64,000 bases of DNA from Streptomyces roseoviridis (GCF_039535235.1 NZ_BAAAWU010000001.1:7071001-7135000); one strand, 5' to 3'; shown: positions 23,698 to 33,208, numbered from the stretch's first letter. Notes: generated from the sequence alone by a model not told the origin. A program made the numbers and translations.

Positions 23698-25071
23698 TCA
23701 GATCAGCGGCTGACCGTCGGGCCGGCCCGGTGCGGACGGCCGCAAGGGGGCCGCGCCCGGGGCGGTGTCCGTCGACGTGTCCGTGGACGCGGCGGGCTGT
23801 GAGGACCCGTTCGGCGTCAGGTCCGTGGCCGGCTGGGACTCGGGTCCCGAGGTCGTCGTCGCCGGTGCCGGCGGTGACTCCGGCTCCGTGGGCGGGGAAG
23901 GGGAATCGGACGGCGTCGTGGGGGTCTTGGGCACGAGCGGCGAAGGGCACGGCGAGGGCGTGACGCCGTCGACGGGCGCCGGCGCCTCCGGACCGGTGAC
24001 CGACACGCACGGCACCGGCGAGGACGGCGACGTGGGCGGGGAGGTCGAGGGCGACGTCGGCGGGGAGGTCGTCGGACGCGGCGGGGGAGTGGTGTGCTTG
24101 TCCCGGTGGCCCGTGTCGCCCGGCTCGCGCGCGATCCAGCGGTCCGTGCGCGGGTCGTGGATCACGAAGACCTTGATCACCGTCACGGACGGCTGGACGA
24201 CCACGACGTTGCTCGTCCGGTAACCGGGCCAGGCCGGTCCGACCTGCTTCGGCTCCTTCTGGGCGATCGGCGGCGTCAGCGGGTTGCCGCACGCGCAGCG
24301 CACCCGCGGCACGCCGTGGTCGTCCACCATCACCGCCGTACCGCCCTGGAGCACCGCCTGGTACGGGACCGGGGAGCCGTCGCGGAAGCCGTGGTTGGTC
24401 ACCCGGGTGTCCACGCGCAGCTGGACCGGCGTCAACGACCGCAGGTAACCGGGGACTTCGGTCGCCCGGATGCCGAGCACCGACGCGAAGGCGGCGTTCT
24501 TGGCGGGCTCGTCGGACAGGAAGCGGATCTGCTGCTCGACGTCACAGCTCGCGATCCGGTGCGTGCCCCCGTACAGGCCGGGCGTCGCGCCCGACACGCC
24601 CCGCGTGGCGTTGGCGTCCGCGCCCGACCGCTCGGGCAGCGGCGGAGGGGAGGCGGACGCGCCCTCGGCGCGGGCCGTGGACCGGGTGAAGGGATCGGGG
24701 CCGCTCGCCGAGGCGTTCTGGAGGAAGACCTCGCCGCCGCCGGCGCCCGCCTGGTTCCCGTCCCCGTCGCCGCCCCGCTGGGTGAGGACCACGACGAGCG
24801 CGACGGCCGCCACGATGATCGCGGTCAGCGAGGCCACCTTGGGGACCGAGCGCCACCACGGGCCGCCGCCCCCGCCCCCGGGGCCGTCGCTCCGGGTGGA
24901 GCCGCCGCCACCCCCGCCGGCGCCTCCGCCCCCGCCCGAACCGCCGCGCGGCGGGCCGGGAGGCGGCGGGGGGCCGGACGGGCCGGGGCGCGTGGACGGG
25001 CCCGAGAGGGGCCCCGAAGGGGGTCCGGTGGGAGGGACCGAGGGCCGGTCGGACGGCGGGTGGGAAGTCAC
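23698..25071 (-). CDS. DUF6777-type membrane-anchored protein with low-complexity ends
   Basis: Protein of 457 residues that resembles Streptomyces DUF6777 proteins. Residues 1-75 are Pro/Gly-rich and cytoplasmic, one membrane span lies at about 77-97 (KVASLTAIIVAAVALVVVL), and an extracytoplasmic domain follows at about 130-330. The outer domain includes YGGTHRIASCDVEQQIRFLSDEPAKNAAFASVLG and RVRCACGNPLTPP, with cysteines that could form a disulfide. The last 130 residues are Thr/Ser/Pro-rich, like a wall-spanning linker. GTG 25071 follows AAAGGG; an ATG 30 bases upstream at 25101 behind GGAG is an alternative start. Function unknown. It is divergent from the streptophobe-like gene. Confidence 0.75.
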   Translation of the reverse strand: MTSHPPSDRPSVPPTGPPSGPLSGPSTRPGPSGPPPPPGPPRGGSGGGGGAGGGGGGSTRSDGPGGGGGGPWWRSVPKVASLTAIIVAAVALVVVLTQRGGDGDGNQAGAGGGEVFLQNASASGPDPFTRSTARAEGASASPPPLPERSGADANATRGVSGATPGLYGGTHRIASCDVEQQIRFLSDEPAKNAAFASVLGIRATEVPGYLRSLTPVQLRVDTRVTNHGFRDGSPVPYQAVLQGGTAVMVDDHGVPRVRCACGNPLTPPIAQKEPKQVGPAWPGYRTSNVVVVQPSVTVIKVFVIHDPRTDRWIAREPGDTGHRDKHTTPPPRPTTSPPTSPSTSPPTSPSSPVPCVSVTGPEAPAPVDGVTPSPCPSPLVPKTPTTPSDSPSPPTEPESPPAPATTTSGPESQPATDLTPNGSSQPAASTDTSTDTAPGAAPLRPSAPGRPDGQPLI

Positions 25072-25164
25072 GTTTTTCCCTTTCTTCCGTTCCGCGCCCA
25101 TTGTGTGCTCCGACCAGGTGCCGTCCGCAAGCGGACCGCACCCGCCGGTACTAGCGTGGGCAGG

Positions 25165-26568
25165 GTGAGCAACCGGCTCCCCACCCGGCCCGGCCGGGCC
25201 GTTCCCACCGAGGACCACGTCCGGCTCGCCCGCCATCTGGCGGCGGCCCTCGCCGCCGTCGTCGCGGGCTTCCTCGCGATGGGCGTCACCGCCGCCCTCG
25301 GCCTGTGGGCCGCGGGCGCGACCGACCTGCCGGGCGGCGCCGGTGCCTTCGTCGCCGTCCTCGCGGCCGTCGTCGTCATGGCCACGGGCGGGCAGATCGG
25401 GCTCTCCGGCGACGCCGGGGCCCTCGCCGGCACCCAGGCCGAACTCACCGCCATGCCGCTCACCGTCACCCTGGTGGGCGCCATGGTCACCGGAAGCGTG
25501 TTCCTGCGCCCCCTGCGCCACCACGCCGTCGCCCGCGCCGGAGACCTCCTCACCCTGGCCGTGCCCACCGTCGTCCTCTGGCTGGCCGCGCTCGGCGGCG
25601 TCTGCGCCCTGGCCCGCCGCGACTTCCCGCTCACCCTCGGCGGCGGCACCACCGAGGAGACCGGCGATCTCGGCGACCTGTTCGGGGACCTCCTCGACGC
25701 GGCGAACCCCAGCGTCGGCTTCCGCCCCGACGTCGGCCCCACGCTCTTCTACGGCCTGCTGTGGATCCTCGGCGTCCTCGTCGTCGCCCTGCTCGTCTCC
25801 CGGCGCACACCGCTGCCGCCCCGCCTCGTCCGCCACCACCAGGCCGTCCGGCCCGCCGCCTCCGCGATGCTGCTCCTGCTCCTCGCGTACGTGGCCGTCG
25901 GCCTCGTCATCGGCCTGGTCGTCGCCGCCACCAAGGGGCACGCCGCGGAAACCCTCGCCGTGCTGCTGCTCGGCCTGCCCAACGTCAGCTGGCTCGCCCT
26001 CGGCATCGGCATCGGCGGTTCCTGGGAGGGCAGGGCCGAGGGCCCCTTCGGCCTCCCCATGCCCCAGATCCTCGACGCCGTACTGCGCGGCGGCGACGGC
26101 GGCCGCGAACTGTCGCGGGTCGACCTCTCCTCCCTCGCCGCGCAGGACGGACGCGCCTGGTGGCTCCTCCCGATCGCCGCCGTGCTCGTCCTCGCCGCCG
26201 CCTTCGTCATGGCCGCCCGCTCGCCCGCCCGCGTCCCGCCCTGGCGGCACGCCCTCCACCTTGGCATCGCCCTCGCCGTCACCCTGCTGGTCGTCACCCC
26301 CCTCACCCTCGTCGAGGCCCGCTTCGGCCTGTCGATCCTCGGCATCGGCGACCTGGAGGCGCTCGGCGCCGACGTGTTCCTGCGCCCCCACATCTGGCGG
26401 ACCGTCGGCCTCGGCCTCCTCTGGGGCCTCGTGGCCGGCCTCCTCGGAGCCCTGCTCGCCACCCGCGTGCACCGCCGCGGCGAGGTGCCGGACAACGGCG
26501 CACCCGCCGACCGGACCGAAGCCGGTCCCGGGACCGGCCCCGGGACCGGCCCCGGCAGGGACGACTGA
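25165..26568 (+). CDS. Streptophobe-family polytopic membrane protein
   Basis: Protein of 467 residues with about nine to ten hydrophobic segments, beginning RHLAAALAAVVAGFLAMGVTAALGLW. The segments ATGGQIGLSGDAGALAGTQAELTAMPLTVTLVGAMVTGSVFLRPLR and LLGLPNVSWLALGIGIGGSWEG match my memory of the streptophobe family of Streptomyces membrane proteins, whose function is unknown. The C-terminus is a short GPGTGPGTG tail. GTG 25165 follows GGGCAGG. The 93-base divergent gap with the DUF6777 gene suggests joint control and a shared envelope role. Confidence 0.75.
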   Translation: MSNRLPTRPGRAVPTEDHVRLARHLAAALAAVVAGFLAMGVTAALGLWAAGATDLPGGAGAFVAVLAAVVVMATGGQIGLSGDAGALAGTQAELTAMPLTVTLVGAMVTGSVFLRPLRHHAVARAGDLLTLAVPTVVLWLAALGGVCALARRDFPLTLGGGTTEETGDLGDLFGDLLDAANPSVGFRPDVGPTLFYGLLWILGVLVVALLVSRRTPLPPRLVRHHQAVRPAASAMLLLLLAYVAVGLVIGLVVAATKGHAAETLAVLLLGLPNVSWLALGIGIGGSWEGRAEGPFGLPMPQILDAVLRGGDGGRELSRVDLSSLAAQDGRAWWLLPIAAVLVLAAAFVMAARSPARVPPWRHALHLGIALAVTLLVVTPLTLVEARFGLSILGIGDLEALGADVFLRPHIWRTVGLGLLWGLVAGLLGALLATRVHRRGEVPDNGAPADRTEAGPGTGPGTGPGRDD

Positions 26569-26911
26569 CGAGGGACCCGGGCCTCCCGGTCCTCGGAGCG
26601 GGGCGAGTGCGACGGCTGCCCGGCTGCCCGGCTGCCCGGCGGTCCGACGGCTCGGCGACGCCGCTCGCCGGCGACCGCGGACACCGTCTCCTCGCCCCAG
26701 CGCGATCCGGGTGCCGCCCGAGCTCCCCACGCCGTCCGGAACGACGCCGTCCGGAACGACGCCGACGGCACGGGCCGACGGCACGGGCCGACTGCGCGGC
26801 CGACCGCGTGGGCCCGAGCCACCGCGACACCGGCGGCTTCGACGCGACCGAGCCCGGCCCGGGACCACGGGCGGCGGGGGCGGAACCCCCGACCGCACCC
26901 GGCACCCGGAA
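26569..26911. repeat. 343-base convergent gap made of short tandem repeats
   Basis: Contains GCCCGGCTGCCCGGCTGCC, two copies of ACGCCGTCCGGA with flanks (about 26725-26765) and two of GACGGCACGGGCC (about 26763-26790). No gene is supported. Confidence 0.6.
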
Positions 26912-28069
26912 CTACGCCATCCCGCGGAAGACCGGCCGCGCCCATGACGGCGGTTCGGGCGGTGGCCCAGTCGGCCAGGGGCCGCTGCCGCTGCCCGGAA
27001 CCTCGGCCGCCCGTGCGCCGCGTACGCCCCGCTCCAGGGCCGCCCGCAGCTCGGCGACGAACTCCAGGCACGTCCCGTAGCGCTCCTCCGGCACCTTCGC
27101 CAGGGCCTTGGCCAGCACCGCGTCCGCCGCCTCCGGCAGTCCCGCGCGCTCCTGCGACAGCGGGGGCGGCGGATCGTACTGGTGCGCCCACAGCAGTGCC
27201 ATGTCGTCGTCCCTGCGGAACGGCGGCACCCCGGTCAGCGTCTCGAAGACCACGCACGCCAGGCTGTAGACGTCGCACCGGCCGTCCACCGGCTTGCCCG
27301 AGATCTGCTCGGGCGCCACGTAGTCGAGGGTTCCCACGAACTGCCCCACCGTCGTGAACCCGGTCAGCGACAGCGACTTCTTCGTCAGGCCGAAGTCCGT
27401 GAGGTACACGTGCTCCGGATGGTCCCGGTCGGTGCCCTCCGCCACCAGGATGTTGCCGGGCTTCACGTCCCGGTGCACCAGGTCGTGCGCGTGCGCCGCG
27501 TCCAGCGCGGACGCCACCTGCACCGCGATCCGCCCCGCCGCCACCGGTTCCAGGGCGCCCTCCCGGTCCAGCAGCGCCCGCAGATCCTGACCCGGCACGT
27601 ACCGCATCGCGATGTAGAGCACGCCCTCCGTCTCGCCGGCCTCGAACACCGGCACGATGTGCGGGTGGTCGATGGCCGCCGCCACCCGCGACTCGTGCGC
27701 GAAACGCCGGCGGAAGGTGTCGTTGCGGGCCAGCTCGGGGGCGAGCAGCTTCAGCGCCACGACCCGGTCCAGCCGCAGGTCACGCGCCCGGTAGACGACC
27801 GCCATGCCGCCGCGCCCGACCTCGTCCTCCACCAGGTAGCCGGCGATCCGCTGACCGATCAGCCCGGCGTCCCGGCCGGCCGGAAGGCCGTGGTCGAGGC
27901 CGTGGTCGACGCCGGGCCCAGGGCCGGAGCCGTGGGCCGGGCCCGAGCCGGGCCTGCGGCCAGGCCCGCCGTCAGGACCGCGGTCAGGCCCAGGCCCCGG
28001 CTCAGGCCCAGGCCCCGGCCCAGGCCCAGGACCCGTCCCCGACTCCGCCGGCTCACCCGGCCCGGTCAT
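26912..28069 (-). CDS. Ser/Thr protein kinase with Pro/Gly-rich N-terminus
   Basis: Hanks-type kinase of 385 residues without a membrane segment. The first 65 residues are a GPGPGP repeat. The kinase domain spans about 75-345: the P-loop GRGGMAVVY begins at 85, ATP lysine K107 lies in VALKLL, the catalytic loop HRDVKPGN begins at 199, DFG is at 225-227, and VAPEQISG and DVYSLACVVFE follow. SLTGFTTVGQFVGTLDY is the activation segment with likely phospho-threonines. It is the last gene of an apparent operon with the SH3-like protein and the FHA-ABC exporter. The two FHA domains, which bind phospho-threonine, suggest that the exporter is its substrate. Confidence 0.93.
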   Translation of the reverse strand: MTGPGEPAESGTGPGPGPGPGPEPGPGPDRGPDGGPGRRPGSGPAHGSGPGPGVDHGLDHGLPAGRDAGLIGQRIAGYLVEDEVGRGGMAVVYRARDLRLDRVVALKLLAPELARNDTFRRRFAHESRVAAAIDHPHIVPVFEAGETEGVLYIAMRYVPGQDLRALLDREGALEPVAAGRIAVQVASALDAAHAHDLVHRDVKPGNILVAEGTDRDHPEHVYLTDFGLTKKSLSLTGFTTVGQFVGTLDYVAPEQISGKPVDGRCDVYSLACVVFETLTGVPPFRRDDDMALLWAHQYDPPPPLSQERAGLPEAADAVLAKALAKVPEERYGTCLEFVAELRAALERGVRGARAAEVPGSGSGPWPTGPPPEPPSWARPVFRGMA

Positions 28070-28096
28070 CGGTCCTCACCCGCTCGCCCGGTCCCG

Positions 28097-28738
28097 TCAC
28101 CGGCCCTCACCCCGGCCGTCCGCGCCCCACTCCACCACCTGCGTCTCCCCGGCACCGTCCTCCTCCGGCGGCCGGGACACCAGCTGCGTGGGCTCGTGCG
28201 GCACCTCGCCCGGCGGCGCCGCGGCCACCGCCGAGGGGCGCAGGGAGGCCGCGTACGTGCTCAGGCCCGTGCCGTCGCAGTACACCCACCGCTCGTGCTC
28301 GGCGTCGTACAGCCACAGCGACTCGCCGTCGACGACCATCCCGACCCGCAGTCCCCGGGTGCGCCGCCGGAACGTCTCGCCGTCCGTCCGCCCCGCCGCC
28401 AGCTCCTCCGCGGCGCGCCGGTAGCGGCCGAGGGCGTCCTCCACCCGGGCGATCAGCGGACGCGGGTCGGCGGTGCGGGAGGACGGCCGGCCCGCGGCGG
28501 GCGGATCGGCCGGTACGGAGACGAGCAGCCGGGCGTCGACCCACGCGGACCAGCCGTTGGAGCACAGCACCTGGCCCCAGTCGCCGACCCGCTCCACCAG
28601 CTGCACCGGAAGGAAGGCGTCCAGCGGCTCCGTCGGCAGCGCGGGATCCGGTGCCTCCCACGCGGGCAGCCCCTCGCGCGGCACGACGTGCGTGGGCCGG
28701 AAGTCCGGCAGGTACGCCGACACGTACTCGGTGGCCAT
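28097..28738 (-). CDS. SH3-like protein of the FHA-ABC/kinase operon
   Basis: Soluble protein of 213 residues. Residues 10-75 read as a bacterial SH3-like barrel (FLPVQLVERVGDWGQVLCSNGWSAWVDARLL). After a short Pro-rich link, a second region (about 90-165) starts PLIARVEDALGRYRRAAEELAAGR and ends GLRVGMVVDGESLWLYDAEHERWVYCDG. The last 45 residues include two TQ(L/V)V stretches, possible phospho-sites for FHA recognition. It sits 41 bases after the FHA-ABC gene and 27 bases before the kinase gene, so it is likely an adaptor between them. Its function is inferred from context. Confidence 0.75.
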   Translation of the reverse strand: MATEYVSAYLPDFRPTHVVPREGLPAWEAPDPALPTEPLDAFLPVQLVERVGDWGQVLCSNGWSAWVDARLLVSVPADPPAAGRPSSRTADPRPLIARVEDALGRYRRAAEELAAGRTDGETFRRRTRGLRVGMVVDGESLWLYDAEHERWVYCDGTGLSTYAASLRPSAVAAAPPGEVPHEPTQLVSRPPEEDGAGETQVVEWGADGRGEGR

Positions 28739-28779
28739 GGGTGCCTCCCTCCGCTCTCGCCGGCCCGCTCGCCCGCCGC

Positions 28780-31419
28780 TCACTTCCGCATCACGACGGG
28801 CTCGTGCCGCCGCAGCAGCCTGGCCACGACGAGGCCCAGCACGACGCAGAGCGCGAGCAGCATCCCCATGTCGAAGAGCCAGGCGCCGAGCGTGTGGTCC
28901 ATCAGCGGATCGGCGGTCTTCTCGCCCGGAACGGTCGCGCCGATGTCGACGGTCGCGCCCATCGCCGCGAACGCCCACCGCGACGGCACCAGCCAGGCCA
29001 GCTGCTCCAGGACGGGCGTGCCGCTCACGTTGAGCAGCGCGCCGCAGAACACGACCTGGACGATCGCGAGGAGCACCAGCAGCGGCATCGTCACCTCCTC
29101 CTTGCGCACCAGGGCGGAGACGAACAGGCCGAGCATCATCGCGGTGAAGGCCAGCAGGGCGACGGCGAGGGTCAGCTCCACGAGCGGGGGCATCAGCACG
29201 CCCTTGCCGCCGGGCGCGCCGAGCGGGACGCCGATCAGCGCGACCAGGGTCAGCACGACCGACTGGACGACCGTGATCAGACCGAGGACCACCACCTTGG
29301 ACATCAGATACGCCGAACGCGACAGGCCGACGGCTCTCTCCCGGCGGTAGATGGTGCGCTCCTTGACCAGCTCCCGCACCGCGTTCGCCGCCCCGGTCAG
29401 CACCCCGCCGACGCAGAGGATCAGCAGCACGTTCAGGGTGGACTCCGGACCGAGCCGTCCCTCGGACAGGGCGCGCGCCATCGCGCCCATGACGAACGGC
29501 AGCGCGATCATGATGGCAAGGAACGTCCGGTCGGCGGCGAGGGCCGCCGCGTACCGCCGGACGAGGGTACGGAGCTGGGACCCCCAGCTCTGCGCCTTCG
29601 GCGGTGGCGGCGGGGCCGCCTCCGGCGGCGCTCCGGGAACGGCGGCGAGGCCCGGCCGGACGGTCGCCTCCTCGATGTACCGGCGGTGGAAGGGAGAGCC
29701 CCGGTAGCGGCCCGCCCAGTCGCGGTCGCGGTCGTTCTCGAAGGACTCGAACGCCTCCGGCCACTGGGCGAAGCCGAAGAAGTCCAGGGCGTCGGCGGGC
29801 GGACCGTAGTACGCCACCCGGCCGCCCGGCGCGAGGACGAGGAGCCGGTCGCACACGTCGAGACTGAGCACGCTGTGGGTGACGACGATGACCGTGCGGC
29901 CGTCGTCGGCGAGCCCGCGCAGCATGTGCATCACCGAGCGGTCCATGCCCGGGTCGAGCCCGGACGTCGGCTCGTCGAGGAAGAGCAGCGACGGCTTGGT
30001 GAGCAGTTCGAGCGCCACGCTGACCCGCTTGCGCTGCCCGCCGGAGAGGCTGTGGATCGGCTGGGCGGCCCGTTCCTCCAGCCCGAGTTCGCCGATCACC
30101 TCGTCCACCCGGGCGCGCCGTTCGTCGGCCGCGGTGTCCTCGGGGAAGCGCAGCTCGGCGGCATAGCCGAGGGCCCGGCGGACGGTGAGCTGGAGGTGCA
30201 GGATGTCGTCCTGCGGGACGAGCCCGATGCGCTGGCGCAGTTCCGCGTAGTCCCGGTAGAGGTCCCGGCCGTCGTACAGGACCGTGCCCCGGTCCGCGGG
30301 CCGCTGGCCGGTGAGGGCACCGAGCAGGGTGGACTTGCCGGCGCCGGACGGGCCGACGACGGCGAGCAGGCACTTCTGCCCCACGGGGAAGGACACGCCG
30401 TCGAGGAGGGTCTTGCGCCCGTGGTCCACGGTGACGGCCAGCTCCTGCACGTCGAGGGAGACCTCGCCGGTGTCGGTGAACTCGACCAGGTTCCCGCCGA
30501 TCAGGCAGAACGCGCAGTGGCCGATGCCGACGATGTCCTCACCGGTGACTCGCGCCTCGACGACGGGACGGCCGTTGAGGAAGGTGCCGTTGTGGCTGCC
30601 GAGGTCGTGGATCCAGTAGGTGCCGTCGGGGTGGGCCCGCAGCTCGGCGTGGCGGCGCGAGACGGTGAGGTCGTCGACGACGAGGTCGTTGTCGGGCGCG
30701 CGGCCGATCCGGACGGCATGGGCGGGCAGCGGCCGCACGGACGTCGGCTGCCGGAACGTGCCGGTGCGGGCGGGATGCGCGACGGACGACGGACGCGGCG
30801 GAGGTGCCGCCGCCGGGGGTGCCGCGGGGGCCTCGTCCGGCAGGGGCGAGGGGGCGGGCTCCGGTCGTACGGGCCGGGGCCGCGCGGACGGCGGGGGCTC
30901 GGGCGCGGGCGGTGCGGGTGCGGCAGGGGCCGACTCGGGTCGTACGGGCGCGGGGGACGCCTGCTCCGGTCGTACGGGGCCGGGGGACGCCTGCTCGGGT
31001 CGTACGGGGCCGGGGGACGCCCGGTCCTGGGGCGCCGACCCGGGGCGTACGGGCTCCGCCGGGGCGGACCGGCCGGGAGCGGCGGACGGGGTCGGCGCAC
31101 GGGCCGGAAGCAGCACCGCCATCGGCCCTTCGGTGGGGTGGCCGAAACGGAGCACGGTGCCGGGGCCGACGGGGCCGAGGGCGACGCGGCGGTCGTCGGC
31201 GAAGGTCCCGTTCGTGCTGCCCTCGTCCTCGAGCGTCCAGTGGTCCCCCACCGCCCGCAGCACGGCGTGGTGCCAGGACACCCGGGCGTCGGACAGGACG
31301 AAATCGCTGGTGGGGTCGCGTCCGATGCGATAGACGCGGCTCGGGTTCATCACGGTCGCGTCTCCGTCGAGCTCGAGCACCAGCTCGGGCGCGGCGGGCG
31401 CGAGGGGCCGCTCTCCCAT
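28780..31419 (-). CDS. Double-FHA ABC-2 transporter (ABCG-like half transporter)
   Basis: Fusion of 879 residues. FHA domain 1 (about 12-100) has YRIGRDPTSDFVL...EGSTNGTF. A Pro-rich linker of ASPGPVRPEQ repeats covers 110-215. FHA domain 2 (235-310) has VRIGRAPDNDLVV...SRRHAEL...GSHNGTF. The ABC ATPase (330-545) has Walker A GPSGAGKST, signature LSGGQRKR and Walker B LLFLDEPTSGLD, and an ABC-2 membrane domain with six spans fills the C-terminus. Both FHA domains keep the R, S, H and N residues for phospho-threonine binding. The cargo is unknown. It is the first gene of the FHA-ABC/SH3-like/kinase operon and divergent from a TetR gene. Confidence 0.94.
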   Translation of the reverse strand: MGERPLAPAAPELVLELDGDATVMNPSRVYRIGRDPTSDFVLSDARVSWHHAVLRAVGDHWTLEDEGSTNGTFADDRRVALGPVGPGTVLRFGHPTEGPMAVLLPARAPTPSAAPGRSAPAEPVRPGSAPQDRASPGPVRPEQASPGPVRPEQASPAPVRPESAPAAPAPPAPEPPPSARPRPVRPEPAPSPLPDEAPAAPPAAAPPPRPSSVAHPARTGTFRQPTSVRPLPAHAVRIGRAPDNDLVVDDLTVSRRHAELRAHPDGTYWIHDLGSHNGTFLNGRPVVEARVTGEDIVGIGHCAFCLIGGNLVEFTDTGEVSLDVQELAVTVDHGRKTLLDGVSFPVGQKCLLAVVGPSGAGKSTLLGALTGQRPADRGTVLYDGRDLYRDYAELRQRIGLVPQDDILHLQLTVRRALGYAAELRFPEDTAADERRARVDEVIGELGLEERAAQPIHSLSGGQRKRVSVALELLTKPSLLFLDEPTSGLDPGMDRSVMHMLRGLADDGRTVIVVTHSVLSLDVCDRLLVLAPGGRVAYYGPPADALDFFGFAQWPEAFESFENDRDRDWAGRYRGSPFHRRYIEEATVRPGLAAVPGAPPEAAPPPPPKAQSWGSQLRTLVRRYAAALAADRTFLAIMIALPFVMGAMARALSEGRLGPESTLNVLLILCVGGVLTGAANAVRELVKERTIYRRERAVGLSRSAYLMSKVVVLGLITVVQSVVLTLVALIGVPLGAPGGKGVLMPPLVELTLAVALLAFTAMMLGLFVSALVRKEEVTMPLLVLLAIVQVVFCGALLNVSGTPVLEQLAWLVPSRWAFAAMGATVDIGATVPGEKTADPLMDHTLGAWLFDMGMLLALCVVLGLVVARLLRRHEPVVMRK

Positions 31420-31533
31420 GCGTGAATCCTAACGTCGATGGCCCGCCCGCGCCCGGGATGGCCGCCGGTATCGTGGGCCGCCGACCCACCCGGAAACGCC
31501 TCCCCGGCGATGGACGCGAAGGAGGAGCCACCC

Positions 31534-32145
31534 GTGCCGAAAGGTGTCACCGGGCGCCGACCCCGTACCCGCGCGGCCCTGCTGAAGGCGGCCCTGGAGG
31601 TCTTCGCCGAGCACGGGTTCCACGCCGCCTCCATCGAGCAGATCTGCGAACGCGCCGGATTCACGCGCGGCGCGTACTACTCGAACTTCGCCGGCAAGGA
31701 GGAGCTCTTCCTGGCCCTCTTCGACGAACACGGCGAACGGATCGTGCGCCGCCTCGCCGAGGCGATCGACGCGCTCGGGCCCGAGGACTACACCCTGGAG
31801 CGGCTCGCCGACCTGGCCTCGCGCATCGAGCCGGAGGAGCGGGACTGGTACCTGGTGAGCACCGAGTTCACCCTGCACGCCATCCGCGACCCGCAGGCCG
31901 CCTGGGTGCTGGCCCGGCACGACGCCCGGCTGCGCGCCGAGATCGCCCGCGGCCTGGAGCTGGTCCTCCGCCGCGCCGGGCGCGAACTGACCGTGGACGC
32001 CGACCGGTTCGCCCGCCTCGTCGTCGCCCTGCGCGAGGGTGGTCTGGCCCAGAGCTACGTCGAACCGGACGCCTTGCCCCCGGGCAGCCTCGAACGCGAC
32101 TTCCTGGCGCCGCTGCTGGAGGCGGCCACCCGCCCGGTCGACTGA
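31534..32145 (+). CDS. TetR-family transcriptional regulator
   Basis: Regulator of 203 residues. The HTH reads RAALLKAALEVFAEHGFHAASIEQICERAGFTRGAYYSNFAGKEELFLALFDEH, the canonical TetR N-terminus, followed by a helical ligand-binding domain. GTG 31534 is preferred over ATG 31510 because AAGGAGG lies 8 bases before it. The gene is divergent from the FHA-ABC exporter with about 115 bases between starts, so repression of the exporter operon is plausible. Confidence 0.92.
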   Translation: MPKGVTGRRPRTRAALLKAALEVFAEHGFHAASIEQICERAGFTRGAYYSNFAGKEELFLALFDEHGERIVRRLAEAIDALGPEDYTLERLADLASRIEPEERDWYLVSTEFTLHAIRDPQAAWVLARHDARLRAEIARGLELVLRRAGRELTVDADRFARLVVALREGGLAQSYVEPDALPPGSLERDFLAPLLEAATRPVD

Positions 32146-32149
32146 GCCA

Positions 32150-32250
32150 GGCGACGCGGGCCGGGAGAACGGGGCGGGCCGGGAGAACGGGGTGAGCCGG
32201 GAGGGCGGGGAAGCCGGGAGGGCGGGGCGAGGGCGCGGGAGGCGGCCGGA
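32150..32250. repeat. GCCGGGAGAACGGGG / GCCGGGAGGGCGGGG repeats between convergent genes
   Basis: Four imperfect copies of a 16-17 bp unit fill the gap between the TetR and DUF3626 genes. Confidence 0.6.
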
Positions 32251-32302
32251 GCGGTCGGCCGGTGTTCCGCCGGCCGGCGGGCGGAGAGCAGGTTGCCGAG
32301 GA

Positions 32303-33136
32303 TCAGCCTCGGACGACCGGGGTGGCGGCCGGGGCCCCGAAGCGCGCCAGCAGGTGCCACACCCGCTTGACGTGCTGCCGGTCGTAGCGTCCTGATTCGG
32401 CCGCCTCCTGGACGATCCGCGGATCCAGCCGGCCGTCCACGGCCAGCTCGGCGCCCAGCTCCACGAACTCGGGCCCCCGGTACTCCGGATGCCGTCGCAG
32501 TTCCGCGACCGAGAGCCGGAAGCCCTCGTGCCATTCCACCGGACAGGGCAGCGCGCGGGCCGCGGCCTCCACCTCCGTACCGCGGAAGGACGGGTCGAGG
32601 ACCAGCGCCTCCACGTCCCGGCCGATCTCCACCGGTCCGTGGACCTGCGCCTCGACGTAGTCGTCGAGGGCGTCCGCCTCGGCGTCGGCGAGGGCGAGCG
32701 CCACCAGGCCCGCACGCTCCGCCACGCCGAAGTCCTTCGGCTCCAGGACGCTGTCCGGATAGCAGAAGGTGGTGCGGGCGAGCGTGGCACCGGTCAGCCG
32801 CAGGTGCGCGGAGCCGAAGCGCGGCGCGGCGCCGTAAGGGCGGCGACGGTGGTCGAGCGCGCCGTACACGGGCCGCTCGTGCGCCGGGGCGTCGTCGTAC
32901 GCGCCCCCGAAGATCCGGCTCTCCCAGCGCCACCGGTCGCCGTCGGGACGCGCGGTGAGCCCGCCGTTGCTGGTGCCGGTGACGAACTGAGAGCGGTAGA
33001 CCCCTTCCTCGGCGAGGCGTTCGAAGAAGGTGGGATGGAAGTTGAGCGTCACCCTCAGCGTGGGGTCGAGGGGTTCGCCCGTGGCGAGGGCGGCGACGTG
33101 GGCGAGGGCGCGGCGCGGTCGTGGCAGAAGATCCAT
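32303..33136 (-). CDS. DUF3626 domain-containing protein
   Basis: Protein of 277 residues that resembles DUF3626 proteins throughout: LRVTLNFHPTFFERLAEEGVYRSQFVTGTSNGGLTA, IFGGAYD, RPVYGALDHRRRPYGAAPRFGSAHLRL, TTFCYPDS, VEAQVHGPVEI and ALVLDPSFRGTEVE. The pattern of conserved His, Arg and Asp resembles ADP-ribosyltransferase-like toxins, an idea I cannot test here. There is no signal peptide. ATG 33136 opens MDLLPRP. Confidence 0.88.
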   Translation of the reverse strand: MDLLPRPRRALAHVAALATGEPLDPTLRVTLNFHPTFFERLAEEGVYRSQFVTGTSNGGLTARPDGDRWRWESRIFGGAYDDAPAHERPVYGALDHRRRPYGAAPRFGSAHLRLTGATLARTTFCYPDSVLEPKDFGVAERAGLVALALADAEADALDDYVEAQVHGPVEIGRDVEALVLDPSFRGTEVEAAARALPCPVEWHEGFRLSVAELRRHPEYRGPEFVELGAELAVDGRLDPRIVQEAAESGRYDRQHVKRVWHLLARFGAPAATPVVRG

Positions 33137-33208
33137 CGGGGCAGTCTGCCCGAGCGCCGGGCCTTGCGGCCCGTGGTTTTCGGTGGTTACGGTCGGTGCG
33201 GCAGCGCA

